Translations under genes and position numbers: made by a program
The notes under the pieces: generated by a model
Database searches by the model: none
Told to the model about the DNA's origin: nothing
Seen by the model: the letters and a program-made list of their open reading frames with translations, nothing else
Shown: one piece after another, positions 16,501-23,495 of the stretch
How positions within the stretch are numbered: the first letter of the stretch is position 1
Layout: the number at the start of each line of letters is the position of its first letter
From: a virus
Reading direction: 5' to 3' (one strand)
DNA length: 64,000 bases
Virus record (IMG/VR): IMGVR_UViG_3300008108_000044
Coordinates: 1-64,000 of that record

Positions 16501-16678
16501 AACAGAATCCTCTGATATTAATCGTGGATTTGAGTTAATGTTGCGACATCGTAGCAGGAGGGAGAAAACGCCAGAACCTAAAACATTTGGTATAATGTTT
16601 GGGAAGGTAATCTCTCTCTTTAAACGAGAGATACACTTCCGATTTGAAATTTCACTTGATATCATTAAAAAACCATAA
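16460..16678 (+). CDS. Hypothetical protein
   Basis: This 72-residue basic protein ('MLRHRSRREKTPEPKTFG') has a hydrophobic C-terminal half. It starts at ATG 16460 inside the end of the previous gene. No family is recognised. Its support is the overlap pattern and an uninterrupted frame in a dense operon. Confidence 0.5.
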   Translation: MTNDQEEGKSQINKTESSDINRGFELMLRHRSRREKTPEPKTFGIMFGKVISLFKREIHFRFEISLDIIKKP

Positions 16679-16695
16679 CTCTCGGGAGAAGTCCA

Positions 16696-16926
16696 ATGTT
16701 AGCAGTAACTCTCACATTCTCTGCCCTCTTTTCAATAATGTTTTTGTTTTTGGGTGGAGTAATCGGATGGATCGCAAAGCAACACTTCTATGAAGGAACT
16801 GCGATAGCTTATACGCATCCCGAAATGTTTGACGAAAATGGGAATGTTATTCCCGATGAAATATTAGCTGTACGATTTGAAAACGCAAATGACTACTACG
16901 AAGACGAAGAAGGAGACGAAGAGTGA
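16696..16926 (+). CDS. Small membrane protein
   Basis: This 76-residue protein has one strong N-terminal transmembrane helix (about residues 3-27, 'FSALFSIMFLFLGGVIGWIA') and an acidic soluble tail ending 'YYEDEEGDEE'. A GGGAGAAG ribosome-binding site lies before the ATG. Its 3' end overlaps the next gene by 38 bp. Likely inserted in the host inner membrane; role unknown. Confidence 0.65.
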   Translation: MLAVTLTFSALFSIMFLFLGGVIGWIAKQHFYEGTAIAYTHPEMFDENGNVIPDEILAVRFENANDYYEDEEGDEE

Positions 16927-17458
16927 AGCAGTTGAAGAACTGCAACCGAATCCTTTTCAATTTGAAATTTTAGATTTAGTTTCAAAACAAAGATCAAGTT
17001 CTAAAAAGGCAGAAGTCCTTCAGAAATATAGAAATGAAGGACTTGTTGCGTTATTGATTTGGAACTTTGATGATACTGCCATCTCTCTTTTGCCAACAGG
17101 AGATGTGCCTTATTCTAGAGTTGAAGAGCAGTCTGCATTTAATGATACCCTATCTGCATCTGTGGAAAAATTAAACAAGGTGCAAGGTCTCTCCAATGCT
17201 GATGAGTTTGTTCGTAACAGAGCAACTTCTATCCGTAAGGAATGGGAGAATTTTTACAACTACCTTCAAGGTGGTAATCCATCTTTAACTAGTCTTCGTA
17301 GAGAGACTATGTTCATTCAAATGCTTGAAGGTCTTCACCCTAGGGAAGCTGAAATCATGGTTCTTGTAAAGGATAAAAAACTTCAAGAGAGATATAAAAT
17401 TACTAAAGATAATGTGTCTGAAGCATACCCTGATATTCAGTGGGGTGGTCGCTCTTGA
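16889..17458 (+). CDS. DUF6433-like conserved phage protein
   Basis: This 189-residue soluble protein has 'ILDLVSKQRSSSKKAEVLQKY' near residue 30 (19 of these residues are diagnostic of the DUF6433-type start), then 'LLIWNFDDTAISLLP', 'RRETMFIQMLEGLHPREAEI' and 'VKDKKLQERYKITKDNVSEAYP'. The order matches a family widespread in T4-like phages. ATG 16889 is chosen over a TTG four codons upstream. No biochemical function is established that I know of. Confidence 0.65.
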   Translation: MTTTKTKKETKSEAVEELQPNPFQFEILDLVSKQRSSSKKAEVLQKYRNEGLVALLIWNFDDTAISLLPTGDVPYSRVEEQSAFNDTLSASVEKLNKVQGLSNADEFVRNRATSIRKEWENFYNYLQGGNPSLTSLRRETMFIQMLEGLHPREAEIMVLVKDKKLQERYKITKDNVSEAYPDIQWGGRS

Positions 17459-17715
17459 ATATTAAAATCCTTCAGCAAAATTGTGACCCAGAAGTAGCAA
17501 AAGATAGATCTCTTCCATACAATTCCTATCTGGTTCATTACGAAGTTGATGGGGAACTATGTTATGATCTTATTACTTCTAATAAAAAAGTAGATACCTT
17601 TGATTACTATTGGGACAAGTATAGAGAAGGTCTCAAATGGTTCAAACAATCTGAGGGAAGAACTAATCCTAAACTCTGGGGAGCAAGTCCAAAAGAAAAT
17701 AAAAACAAAAAGTGA
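17455..17715 (+). CDS. Conserved hypothetical cyanophage protein
   Basis: This roughly 86-residue protein starts at TTG 17455, which overlaps the upstream TGA (TTGA); a GTG five codons earlier is the alternative. It contains 'NSYLVHYEVDGELCYDLI', 'FDYYWDKYREGLKW' and 'NPKLWG', a compact alpha/beta pattern with several aromatic residues. No function is recognised. Confidence 0.55.
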   Translation: MNIKILQQNCDPEVAKDRSLPYNSYLVHYEVDGELCYDLITSNKKVDTFDYYWDKYREGLKWFKQSEGRTNPKLWGASPKENKNKK

Positions 17716-17724
17716 GGCAACATT

Positions 17725-17931
17725 ATGTCCAGTGGATTTGGTGCTGAAAAAATTAAAGATGGCAAAGCAGTCGTAACAATTCATACTGATGAGGTTTCTA
17801 AACTTTTAAAGGAATATAAAAAACTTAAAAAGTATATGAAATCTTCTTTGTATAAAGTTAAAGTTATGGATGGCACAGAAGAGACTGTAAAGAATCTTTT
17901 GGAAGAATACGGCGATGATGAACTCACTTGA
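17725..17931 (+). CDS. Hypothetical small protein
   Basis: This 68-residue Lys- and Glu-rich protein has a probable helix around 'EVSKLLKEYKKLKKYMKSSL'. A GAGG ribosome-binding site precedes the ATG. It overlaps the sulfotransferase start by 17 bp. Function unknown. Confidence 0.6.
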   Translation: MSSGFGAEKIKDGKAVVTIHTDEVSKLLKEYKKLKKYMKSSLYKVKVMDGTEETVKNLLEEYGDDELT

Positions 17932-18628
17932 CCTATTAAACTTCGACTGGGAAAAATATAAAAAAGATATAGATATCTGCGTCTCTAAAAAATACTTTTT
18001 AGATTATAACCCTTCAGTCATTGACGAAGGGTTTGATGCTTTTTATGTATCCAAAAAACATAAAATTTTATATATTCCAATATCTAAAAATGCTTCTACT
18101 TCCTTGAAGGATTCCTTGGACTTTGAACCAGTATATCAAGTACCAAATAGACATCGTGAGTTTGATTTACAAATACCAGAAGAATATAAAAGAGAATATA
18201 AAATATTGGTAATTGTCAGACATCCTAAAGAACGTTGGATATCTGGATTTAATCAATTTCTTAGTGACGTTGGAATATATTTGTCCACTTCAGATGCAAA
18301 GGATGTATTACTGGAACTGAAGAATAAAAAATTTATATTTGATGGACATACTCTACCTCAGTTAAGATTTATTGATTATTGTTTTCAACCTTCTGATATT
18401 AATTTTGATATTAATTTAATAAGAATGGATCATAACTTTGAGAGTAAGTTGGTTGATTTTATTGGTGAGGACTTTAAAATAAAAGAAAAAAATTTAATGG
18501 AAAAAGAACACTTAAAGATACAAAATCATGAGGTGTGCCACAAAATTTTTAATGATTATTGTATGCGACAACAACAGTTTATAAATGCATACAAAGAAGA
18601 TTATAACCTTTATAAAAATTCTAAATAG
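17915..18628 (+). CDS. Sulfotransferase-like protein
   Basis: This 237-residue protein has 'ILYIPISKNASTSLKDSL' near residue 50 (the 5'-phosphosulfate-binding loop, normally PKxxSTSL) and 'ILVIVRHPKERWISGFNQF' near residue 90 (the 3'-phosphate-binding RxPxxRxxSxF). These are the two PAPS-binding motifs of the Sulfotransfer_2-like fold. It would transfer sulfate from PAPS to a sugar or other hydroxyl. It lies outside the main glycan cluster but could act on the same product. Two adjacent ATGs (17915, 17918) are possible. Confidence 0.7.
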   Translation: MMNSLDLLNFDWEKYKKDIDICVSKKYFLDYNPSVIDEGFDAFYVSKKHKILYIPISKNASTSLKDSLDFEPVYQVPNRHREFDLQIPEEYKREYKILVIVRHPKERWISGFNQFLSDVGIYLSTSDAKDVLLELKNKKFIFDGHTLPQLRFIDYCFQPSDINFDINLIRMDHNFESKLVDFIGEDFKIKEKNLMEKEHLKIQNHEVCHKIFNDYCMRQQQFINAYKEDYNLYKNSK

Positions 18629-18648
18629 AAAATACTTATTTTTTAACG

Positions 18649-18975
18649 ATGGGAAAGCATTACTTATTGAATTTGTATGGATGTTCTTTTGTATTATTAG
18701 ACGATCAAGAATATCTAATTAAGTTATTAGAATCCGCTGCTTCTTTAAGTGGAGCAACAGTAGTTAATACAATATTCAAAAAGTTTGATCCACAAGGAGT
18801 AACGGTTTTAACTTTACTTTCAGAGAGTCATATTAGTATTCATACTTGGCCTGAGAAGGGAGAAGCTGCAGTAGATTTATTTACTTGTGGAGATTGCAAT
18901 CCTAAGTTGGGTTGTGATATGATTATACAACAATTATATGCATCAAATCATACACTTAGTTACATTGAAAGATGA
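18649..18975 (+). CDS. speD: S-adenosylmethionine decarboxylase proenzyme (SpeD)
   Basis: This 108-residue protein contains 'LLSESHISIHTWPEKGEAAVD' around residues 56-76 (the first 20 carry the signature). The Glu-Ser bond there is the autocleavage site that generates the pyruvoyl cofactor. 'FTCGDCNPKLG' follows. The enzyme makes decarboxylated AdoMet for spermidine synthesis and is a well-known cyanophage auxiliary gene. Its stop overlaps the ATG of the next small ORF. Confidence 0.92.
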   Translation: MGKHYLLNLYGCSFVLLDDQEYLIKLLESAASLSGATVVNTIFKKFDPQGVTVLTLLSESHISIHTWPEKGEAAVDLFTCGDCNPKLGCDMIIQQLYASNHTLSYIER

Positions 18976-19103
18976 TCCACAGATTTTTTGATATTATTGA
19001 TCCAGTTTTAGTTGGATCAATAATGGGGACTCTTTTATTATTCCCCTTTGCTTTTTTTATTTACGACTCAGCAAAAAATCCAGACAAATATAATCATAAG
19101 TAG
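18972..19103 (+). CDS. Small membrane protein next to speD
   Basis: This 43-residue frame overlaps the speD stop (ATGA). It encodes a single hydrophobic helix (about residues 12-31, 'VLVGSIMGTLLLFPFAFFIY') followed by a charged 'DSAKNPDKYNHK' tail. The composition looks like a real membrane micro-protein. The DNA also contains an 8-bp inverted repeat (ATTGATCC/GGATCAAT, 18996-19021) and a GGGGA/TCCCC stem followed by T-rich sequence, so part of the region may act as a terminator. Confidence 0.55.
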   Translation: MIHRFFDIIDPVLVGSIMGTLLLFPFAFFIYDSAKNPDKYNHK

Positions 19104-19132
19104 TTGACAAATACTGACTTTTATTTTAAAAT
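19104..19132 (+). promoter_or_regulatory. Strong sigma70-type promoter
   Basis: TTGACA, a 17-bp spacer and TAAAAT begin right at the stop of the 43-residue ORF. The ATG at 19150 follows 18 bp later. Confidence 0.7.
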
Positions 19133-19149
19133 ACAAAACATATAATGTT

Positions 19150-19353
19150 ATGGTTATGGATTACAAACCTTATTCTCCTGAGTGGCATCGCAAACGCTAT
19201 CTAAAAGAAGCGTTGGACAAGTATTTGGATGAATACATTGATAATAAAACAATCCTTGGAGATATCACTGATATTCTATCTGAACGTTCTGAACGAGCTT
19301 ATGAAGAATTCAGTAGGATTAATGATTTGGAAGCAATGATTAATACTAAATAA
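19150..19353 (+). CDS. Conserved hypothetical protein
   Basis: This 67-residue acidic, helical protein contains 'YSPEWHRKRYLKEALDKYLD'. A second ATG two codons on (19156) is possible; neither has a clear ribosome-binding site, and the promoter leaves a very short leader. Function unknown. Confidence 0.6.
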   Translation: MVMDYKPYSPEWHRKRYLKEALDKYLDEYIDNKTILGDITDILSERSERAYEEFSRINDLEAMINTK

Positions 19354-19372
19354 CCCTATACGGAGATTGCAT

Positions 19373-19699
19373 ATGCTCTCTACACAATATCGCCTACGCT
19401 TGGAAGGTATCTGCAGCAAGATTGCCAGGCATGAAGAGGTGAGTTTGGAGGATATGATTTGGGCAGAGAAACTTGCTAATGCAAATAGATCTGCCGCTAC
19501 TATGCTTCGTCAAGCAAGAAGGACTGCAGAAAATCCTGACATGCAAGAAGGAGATATGGATGATTTTTTAAACCAACTTGATATTGGTGGCACTGGTCAT
19601 GAACGTTTTGGTAAACGTGGATTTGATAGTGTTGATGATATGGTTGATTGGTGGACTGAGGGAAGAGACAAACCAGAAGACTGGAGGCAACGGGACTGA
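19373..19699 (+). CDS. Conserved hypothetical protein
   Basis: This 108-residue helical protein has 'EDMIWAEKLANANRSAATML' and an acidic C-terminal half ending 'WWTEGRDKPEDWRQRD'. ATG 19373 is preceded by CGGAG and is preferred to an in-frame TTG. The stop is adjacent to the next ATG. No family assigned. Confidence 0.6.
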   Translation: MLSTQYRLRLEGICSKIARHEEVSLEDMIWAEKLANANRSAATMLRQARRTAENPDMQEGDMDDFLNQLDIGGTGHERFGKRGFDSVDDMVDWWTEGRDKPEDWRQRD

Positions 19700-20172
19700 T
19701 GAGTGAAGTAACATTTAAAAAACATAGAGTATTCCGAGAGACAGAAGCAGTTGTCTTTTACGATATCTCTGTGGATGGATCTAATGCACAAGACCTTGTA
19801 TGTCACACTGGTGCCGCAATCTCACCACCAGATGATATTGTAGGGGCAAAACAATTTTATATTCACTATCACCAGATAGATCACAATCGTGTGCTGTCTG
19901 GACTTCGCACATTTGAGTTGGTGAATCCTGAATGGAGATACCCATATCACATCGTTCATCTTAATCGTTCTTCTGGTGCTCTAGTGATTCCTAAGATGAC
20001 CTTTCATCGTTCATATTCTGGTGCCGATGGTTCTATTGTCATCAACCAGGCAATTCGTGATGAAGAGTTTGATCCTGAGACAGAGTTTGTCCCCGTATCA
20101 GCAGCAAAAAATACTGAACTGTATCATATTCTTGCTCATGAGAAGCCAGTAATCCATACTTTGGGTGAGTGA
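19699..20172 (+). CDS. Conserved hypothetical, cupin-like
   Basis: This 157-residue protein contains 'FYIHYHQIDHNRVLSGLRTF', 'YPYHIVHLNRSSGALVIPK' and 'TFHRSYSGADGSIVINQAIR'. Alternating hydrophobic strands with several His residues suggest a small beta-barrel (cupin or WxcM-like). No catalytic site can be named. It ends the operon begun at 19104. Confidence 0.5.
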   Translation: MSEVTFKKHRVFRETEAVVFYDISVDGSNAQDLVCHTGAAISPPDDIVGAKQFYIHYHQIDHNRVLSGLRTFELVNPEWRYPYHIVHLNRSSGALVIPKMTFHRSYSGADGSIVINQAIRDEEFDPETEFVPVSAAKNTELYHILAHEKPVIHTLGE

Positions 20173-20209
20173 AGAAAAGTAAAACTGTATCAGGAAATAC
20201 ACACAAAGC

Positions 20210-20238
20210 TTGCTATATAAAGTAACTAGGGGTATAAT
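20210..20238 (+). promoter_or_regulatory. Sigma70-type promoter with -10 box in a hairpin loop
   Basis: TTGCTA, a 17-bp spacer and TATAAT (20233-20238) lie before the secreted-protein gene. The -10 box is the loop of a perfect AGGGG/CCCCT inverted repeat (20228-20246). Confidence 0.6.
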
Positions 20239-20258
20239 AATCCCCTAACGTTCATCCT

Positions 20259-20465
20259 ATGACTAAGGCACTTTTGCTCTTGGCATGGGTTCCACTTCTT
20301 TCTATTTCTACGCCTCAACTTGCTAAATCTAATCAGGTGACAATAAGTTGCGACGCAGCGTGGGAACTAATGGACATCGTTAAAAACGACGATGTAGTAG
20401 ACCAAAGAAGAGAAGACCGATTGCTATCAGAACTCCGAAAGGATGTTGTGAAACTTAAGTGCTAA
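20259..20465 (+). CDS. Small exported protein
   Basis: This 68-residue protein begins with a signal-peptide-like segment, 'TKALLLLAWVPLLSISTPQL', with possible cleavage after 'AKS'. The rest is charged, with two Cys that could pair in the periplasm. It has its own promoter and is followed by host-like small ORFs. Role unknown. Confidence 0.6.
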   Translation: MTKALLLLAWVPLLSISTPQLAKSNQVTISCDAAWELMDIVKNDDVVDQRREDRLLSELRKDVVKLKC

Positions 20466-20482
20466 ACAATTAAATAGGACGG

Positions 20483-20511
20483 AAGTAAGCCGACTCGGAA
20501 CGGATCGTTCA
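20483..20511 (+). repeat. Host-type leader motif, copy 1
   Basis: 'AAGCCGACTCGGAACG' follows GGACGGAAGT upstream of a 50-residue ORF. A related copy, 'AAGCCGACTGAAGGAACG', occurs at about 20657-20674 before the DUF4278 gene. From memory, marine Synechococcus and Prochlorococcus carry similar 'GGACGGAAGT..GAAGGAACGC' leaders before small ORFs. That comparison is recollection, not a search. Confidence 0.45.
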
Positions 20512-20514
20512 TCT

Positions 20515-20667
20515 ATGGAGACACTCATTCTTACATGTTTACAAGCACAATTAATTGCTGGGAGAGTTCATCAACAGAACATTCCCAAACAAGCAAAGAA
20601 TGATTTAATTTGGGAGATCAAACAGATCTCTCCAAAAGAGTGTAAAATAGACGCAAAAGCCGACTGA
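20515..20667 (+). CDS. Small host-like protein
   Basis: This 50-residue frame has 'METLILTCLQAQLIAGRVHQ' at the N-terminus, resembling short uncharacterised marine cyanobacterial proteins. It lies between two copies of the leader motif; its last codons overlap the second copy. No ribosome-binding site is obvious. Function unknown. Confidence 0.5.
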   Translation: METLILTCLQAQLIAGRVHQQNIPKQAKNDLIWEIKQISPKECKIDAKAD

Positions 20668-20707
20668 AGGAACGCTCTTTAACCTCAAAAACTAAGGAGA
20701 AAACCTA

Positions 20708-20869
20708 ATGTCACAAGTCACTTATAGAGGGTGTAAGTACAACACCGAAGATGCAAAAAGAGAGTATGTCTCTTGGTATAACCAAACTCATGCTCCTGCT
20801 CATCCACATAATACATATCGTGGAGTAGCATATCGTCCTTGTAATAATAACAAGGAGGTATCACAATGA
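20708..20869 (+). CDS. DUF4278-like small protein
   Basis: This 53-residue protein has 'VTYRGCKYNTEDAKREY' near the N-terminus and a second 'YRGVAYRPC' near the C-terminus. The YRGxxY motif is the DUF4278 signature of small cyanobacterial proteins. An AAGGAG ribosome-binding site precedes the ATG. It overlaps the next ORF by four bases. Probably acquired from a host. Confidence 0.6.
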   Translation: MSQVTYRGCKYNTEDAKREYVSWYNQTHAPAHPHNTYRGVAYRPCNNNKEVSQ

Positions 20870-20967
20870 ATACTTACTTCGTTCGCTATCTCAAACTCAA
20901 AGCAAAGAAGGAAAAACTCCTTCACAATGCACAACTGAATATGGCAAAGCAACCACAAGTTGCTTAA
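20866..20967 (+). CDS. Short basic ORF
   Basis: This 33-residue Lys-rich frame is translationally coupled (ATGA) to the DUF4278 gene, with AAGGAGG about 7 bp before its ATG, and ends just before a terminator. The strong ribosome-binding site supports translation. Function unknown. Confidence 0.5.
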   Translation: MNTYFVRYLKLKAKKEKLLHNAQLNMAKQPQVA

Positions 20968-20970
20968 TGT

Positions 20971-21000
20971 AAAGGAGGGGTTGATCCCCTCCTTTTTTTA
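20971..21000 (+). terminator. Rho-independent terminator
   Basis: A perfect 10-bp stem (20971-20980 with 20986-20995, AAAGGAGGGG) has loop TTGAT and runs into a T-tract. It ends the host-like small-ORF unit. The loop doubles as the -35 region of the next promoter. Confidence 0.88.
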
Positions 21001-21009
21001 TAGTATAAT
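20981..21009 (+). promoter_or_regulatory. Promoter overlapping the terminator
   Basis: TTGATC in and beside the hairpin loop, a 17-bp spacer and TATAAT (21004-21009) form a promoter that would restart transcription directly after the terminator, toward the 54-residue ORF and thyX. Confidence 0.6.
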
Positions 21010-21031
21010 TTAAAAGAGTTCTTCATCTAAA

Positions 21032-21196
21032 ATGGAAAGGGATAAATTAAAAGCATTGGTCCGTGATCTTAAAAGAATTGTTGAAGAAATAGAATCAGAG
21101 GTATTTTCAGATACTGATAGTTATATTTCTGAATATAATTATGGTATTACTGATTATGATGAAGTATTTGAGGATGATGATGGATACTGCGATTAA
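21032..21196 (+). CDS. Short acidic ORF
   Basis: This 54-residue frame begins 'MERDKLKALVRDLKRIVEEI' and continues with a very acidic half. It sits just after a promoter and overlaps the next gene by 17 bp. It looks coiled-coil-like. Function unknown. Confidence 0.5.
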   Translation: MERDKLKALVRDLKRIVEEIESEVFSDTDSYISEYNYGITDYDEVFEDDDGYCD

Positions 21197-21749
21197 TATT
21201 TACCATAGGTATTTGAATCTCCCATTCACTATTGGACCACTGGACATATTTAAGCATTGTGATAATCAGATAAAACATTTTTACATTAATGATTATCCAT
21301 TTTATCCAATGGAAGAATTATTCAGTGATTTGGGATTAATACTGCATCTTAAGGAAGTTTTTTATACACCACCATTCTCTAAAATTCCGATTCATACTGA
21401 TCATGGGCACTATACAAACCATGCCAAAATCAATATGACTTGGGGACCAGATGAAGGTGTGATACAATGGTGGAAGAGTGATAAAGTTAAAAGGATGCAA
21501 TTGAACGGGCATCAAGATAACACGAGCGAATATCACGATAATCTGTGGGCAGAAGAAGAAGATTGTGAACTTCTTTATGAAGCAAATACCAATCGTCCAA
21601 GTCTAGTTAATGTTGGTATTCTTCACGGCACAAACAATCCCACACCGCATGGTAGATGGACGTTATGCTTTGTCCCAGTCAACCAAGCAGGTCAATTTAT
21701 TCACTGGGATTCCGCATTGGAAATTTTTAAAAATTATTTGGAGAGTTAA
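21180..21749 (+). CDS. Putative aspartyl-hydroxylase-like 2OG oxygenase
   Basis: This is a roughly 189-residue protein when started at ATG 21180; upstream in-frame ATGs lie inside the overlapping ORF. It has 'FSKIPIHTDHGHYTNHAKIN' (H-x-D near residue 68), a Trp-rich turn, 'VGILHGTNNPTPHGRWTL' (distal His) and the Arg just after it. This fits the 2OG-Fe(II) jelly-roll ligand set. The substrate is unknown. It immediately precedes thyX with no gap. Confidence 0.6.
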   Translation: MDTAINIYHRYLNLPFTIGPLDIFKHCDNQIKHFYINDYPFYPMEELFSDLGLILHLKEVFYTPPFSKIPIHTDHGHYTNHAKINMTWGPDEGVIQWWKSDKVKRMQLNGHQDNTSEYHDNLWAEEEDCELLYEANTNRPSLVNVGILHGTNNPTPHGRWTLCFVPVNQAGQFIHWDSALEIFKNYLES

Positions 21750-22466
21750 ATGTCTAATATTGTTAAACTGATTGCTGTTACTCAAGGTGCAGGAGAACTT
21801 TCTGGAAAGTCTGCACAGGAAGTAATTACATACAATGCTCGTGTAAGCAATCCAAGTAATCAACTTAAATTTGATACTGCTGCTGGACTTCTTCGGTATT
21901 GTATTAAGGAAAACCATTGGTCTATCTTTGAGCAAGCAGATATGACACTTGAAATTAATACCACTAGAGGTATCGCAGCCCAAGTGCTTCGTCATAGGTC
22001 GTTTACATTTCAAGAATTTTCACAACGTTACGCAGATACAAAATTACTTACTGATCTTCCTGAGGTTCCTGAACTTCGCAGGCAAGATGAAAAGAATCGT
22101 CAGAACTCAACCAATGATCTGGATGAGCATGTGCGTGAAAAGTTTGAGGGAATGATTGAGCAGCACTTTGAAGAGGCGCAACGTCTCTATGATAAGATGC
22201 TTGATCATGGAGTTGCAAAGGAATGTGCAAGGTTTGTGCTCCCACTCGCAACACCAACAAGAATTTACATGAAGGGCTCTGTAAGGTCATGGATCCATTA
22301 TATTGACCTTCGTTCTGCTCATGGCACCCAGAAGGAGCACATGAACATTGCAGAAGCAGCACGTTGCGTCTTTATCTGTCAGTTCCCTGATATTGCTAAG
22401 GCACTTGGTTGGGAACCAGAAAATTGTCCAGAGTGTAATGATGCTCCTTCTATTATCATTGAATAA
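21750..22466 (+). CDS. thyX: Flavin-dependent thymidylate synthase (ThyX)
   Basis: This 238-residue protein has the ThyX motif RHRx7S as 'RHRSFTFQEFS', plus 'ECARFVLPLATPTRIYMKGS' and 'DLRSAHGTQKEHMNIAEAAR'. It methylates dUMP using methylene-tetrahydrofolate, FAD and NADPH, supplying dTTP for phage replication. The length is normal for the family. Confidence 0.95.
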   Translation: MSNIVKLIAVTQGAGELSGKSAQEVITYNARVSNPSNQLKFDTAAGLLRYCIKENHWSIFEQADMTLEINTTRGIAAQVLRHRSFTFQEFSQRYADTKLLTDLPEVPELRRQDEKNRQNSTNDLDEHVREKFEGMIEQHFEEAQRLYDKMLDHGVAKECARFVLPLATPTRIYMKGSVRSWIHYIDLRSAHGTQKEHMNIAEAARCVFICQFPDIAKALGWEPENCPECNDAPSIIIE

Positions 22467-22469
22467 ATA
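22463..22469 (+). promoter_or_regulatory. T4-type late promoter
   Basis: ATAAATA overlaps the thyX stop region and lies 22 bp before ATG 22491. It may give late transcription of the phoH block. Confidence 0.45.
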
Positions 22470-22490
22470 AATTATCCTTCGGTATTAAAT

Positions 22491-22733
22491 ATGGCAATTT
22501 ATCCCATTATTCATAAAGAAACAGGTGAGAAGAAGGTTATTGAGATGAGCGTTCATGATATCCAACAATGGTATGTGGATAATCCTGAATGGCAGAGAGA
22601 TTGGTCCGAAGGGTGTGCTTCCGCCGCTGAAGTAGGTGAGTGGAAGGACAAACTTATCAAATCTAAACCAGGATGGAATGAAGTTCTGGAAAGAGCATCA
22701 AAAGCACCAAAATCCAACGTTAAGAAGATTTAA
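22491..22733 (+). CDS. FmdB-like small phage protein
   Basis: This 80-residue protein begins 'MAIYPIIHKETGEKKVIEMS' and has 'NPEWQRDWSEG' and 'KPGWNEVLERASKAP'. This matches the layout of FmdB-type regulatory proteins in T4-like phages, but it lacks the zinc-ribbon cysteines, so metal binding is unlikely. Function unknown. Confidence 0.5.
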   Translation: MAIYPIIHKETGEKKVIEMSVHDIQQWYVDNPEWQRDWSEGCASAAEVGEWKDKLIKSKPGWNEVLERASKAPKSNVKKI

Positions 22734-22736
22734 CTT

Positions 22737-23495
22737 ATGCCAAGTAGAAAAAGAAGAACCGATTTGCAACCAATTGGTGTTGGCATGACTGCCAAACAAA
22801 TGAAGAGAAGAAAACCTGTAAACATAGACTTTTTACTTGATATCGAACCTCTAAATGATAATCAAGCTAGATTATTTGAATCCTTTGATCAAGATAAAAA
22901 CATCGTTGCTTATGGTGCGGCAGGAACAGGTAAAACTTTTATCACTCTTTATAATGCTTTAAAGGATGTTTTATCTGAGAATACACCTTATGAAAAGATT
23001 TACATTGTAAGGTCTTTAGTTGCTACTAGAGAAATCGGATTCCTTCCTGGCACACACGAAGATAAAGCAGATATCTATCAGATTCCATACAAGAACATGG
23101 TTAAATACATGTTCCAAATGGCAACAGATGCTGACTTTGAAATGCTGTATGGAAATTTAAAGACACAAGGCACAGTTAGTTTTTGGTCAACTTCTTTCTT
23201 GAGAGGAACAACTCTTGATAAATCTATTATCATTGTTGATGAATTCCAAAACTTGAATTTTCATGAACTTGATAGTATAATCACAAGATCGGGTGAGAAT
23301 ACCAAGATTTGTTTCTGTGGTGATGCAACTCAATCAGACTTGCAAAAAACTAATGAAAGAAATGGTATCATCGATTTTATGAAAATTCTTAGAGTTATGC
23401 CTTCGTTTGATATTATTGAGTTTGGTCTTGATGATATTGTTCGTTCGGGTCTCTGTAAAGAATACTTAATTGCAAAACATGAATTAGGATTTTGA
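22737..23495 (+). CDS. phoH: PhoH-like P-loop ATPase
   Basis: This 252-residue protein has Walker A 'YGAAGTGKTFITL' near residue 58, 'VRSLVATREIGFLPGTHEDK' typical of PhoH, Walker B 'IIIVDEFQNLNFHE' and 'FCGDATQSDL' (sensor). PhoH is a phosphate-starvation-associated ATPase/helicase and a common cyanophage marker gene; its exact role in infection is not settled. The 30-residue basic N-terminus is extra. Confidence 0.93.
   Translation: MPSRKRRTDLQPIGVGMTAKQMKRRKPVNIDFLLDIEPLNDNQARLFESFDQDKNIVAYGAAGTGKTFITLYNALKDVLSENTPYEKIYIVRSLVATREIGFLPGTHEDKADIYQIPYKNMVKYMFQMATDADFEMLYGNLKTQGTVSFWSTSFLRGTTLDKSIIIVDEFQNLNFHELDSIITRSGENTKICFCGDATQSDLQKTNERNGIIDFMKILRVMPSFDIIEFGLDDIVRSGLCKEYLIAKHELGF

Noticed and set aside
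20465-20514. Integration site or origin
   Set aside because: The repeats are short leader-like motifs before small ORFs; no integrase, iteron array or attachment-type duplication is present.
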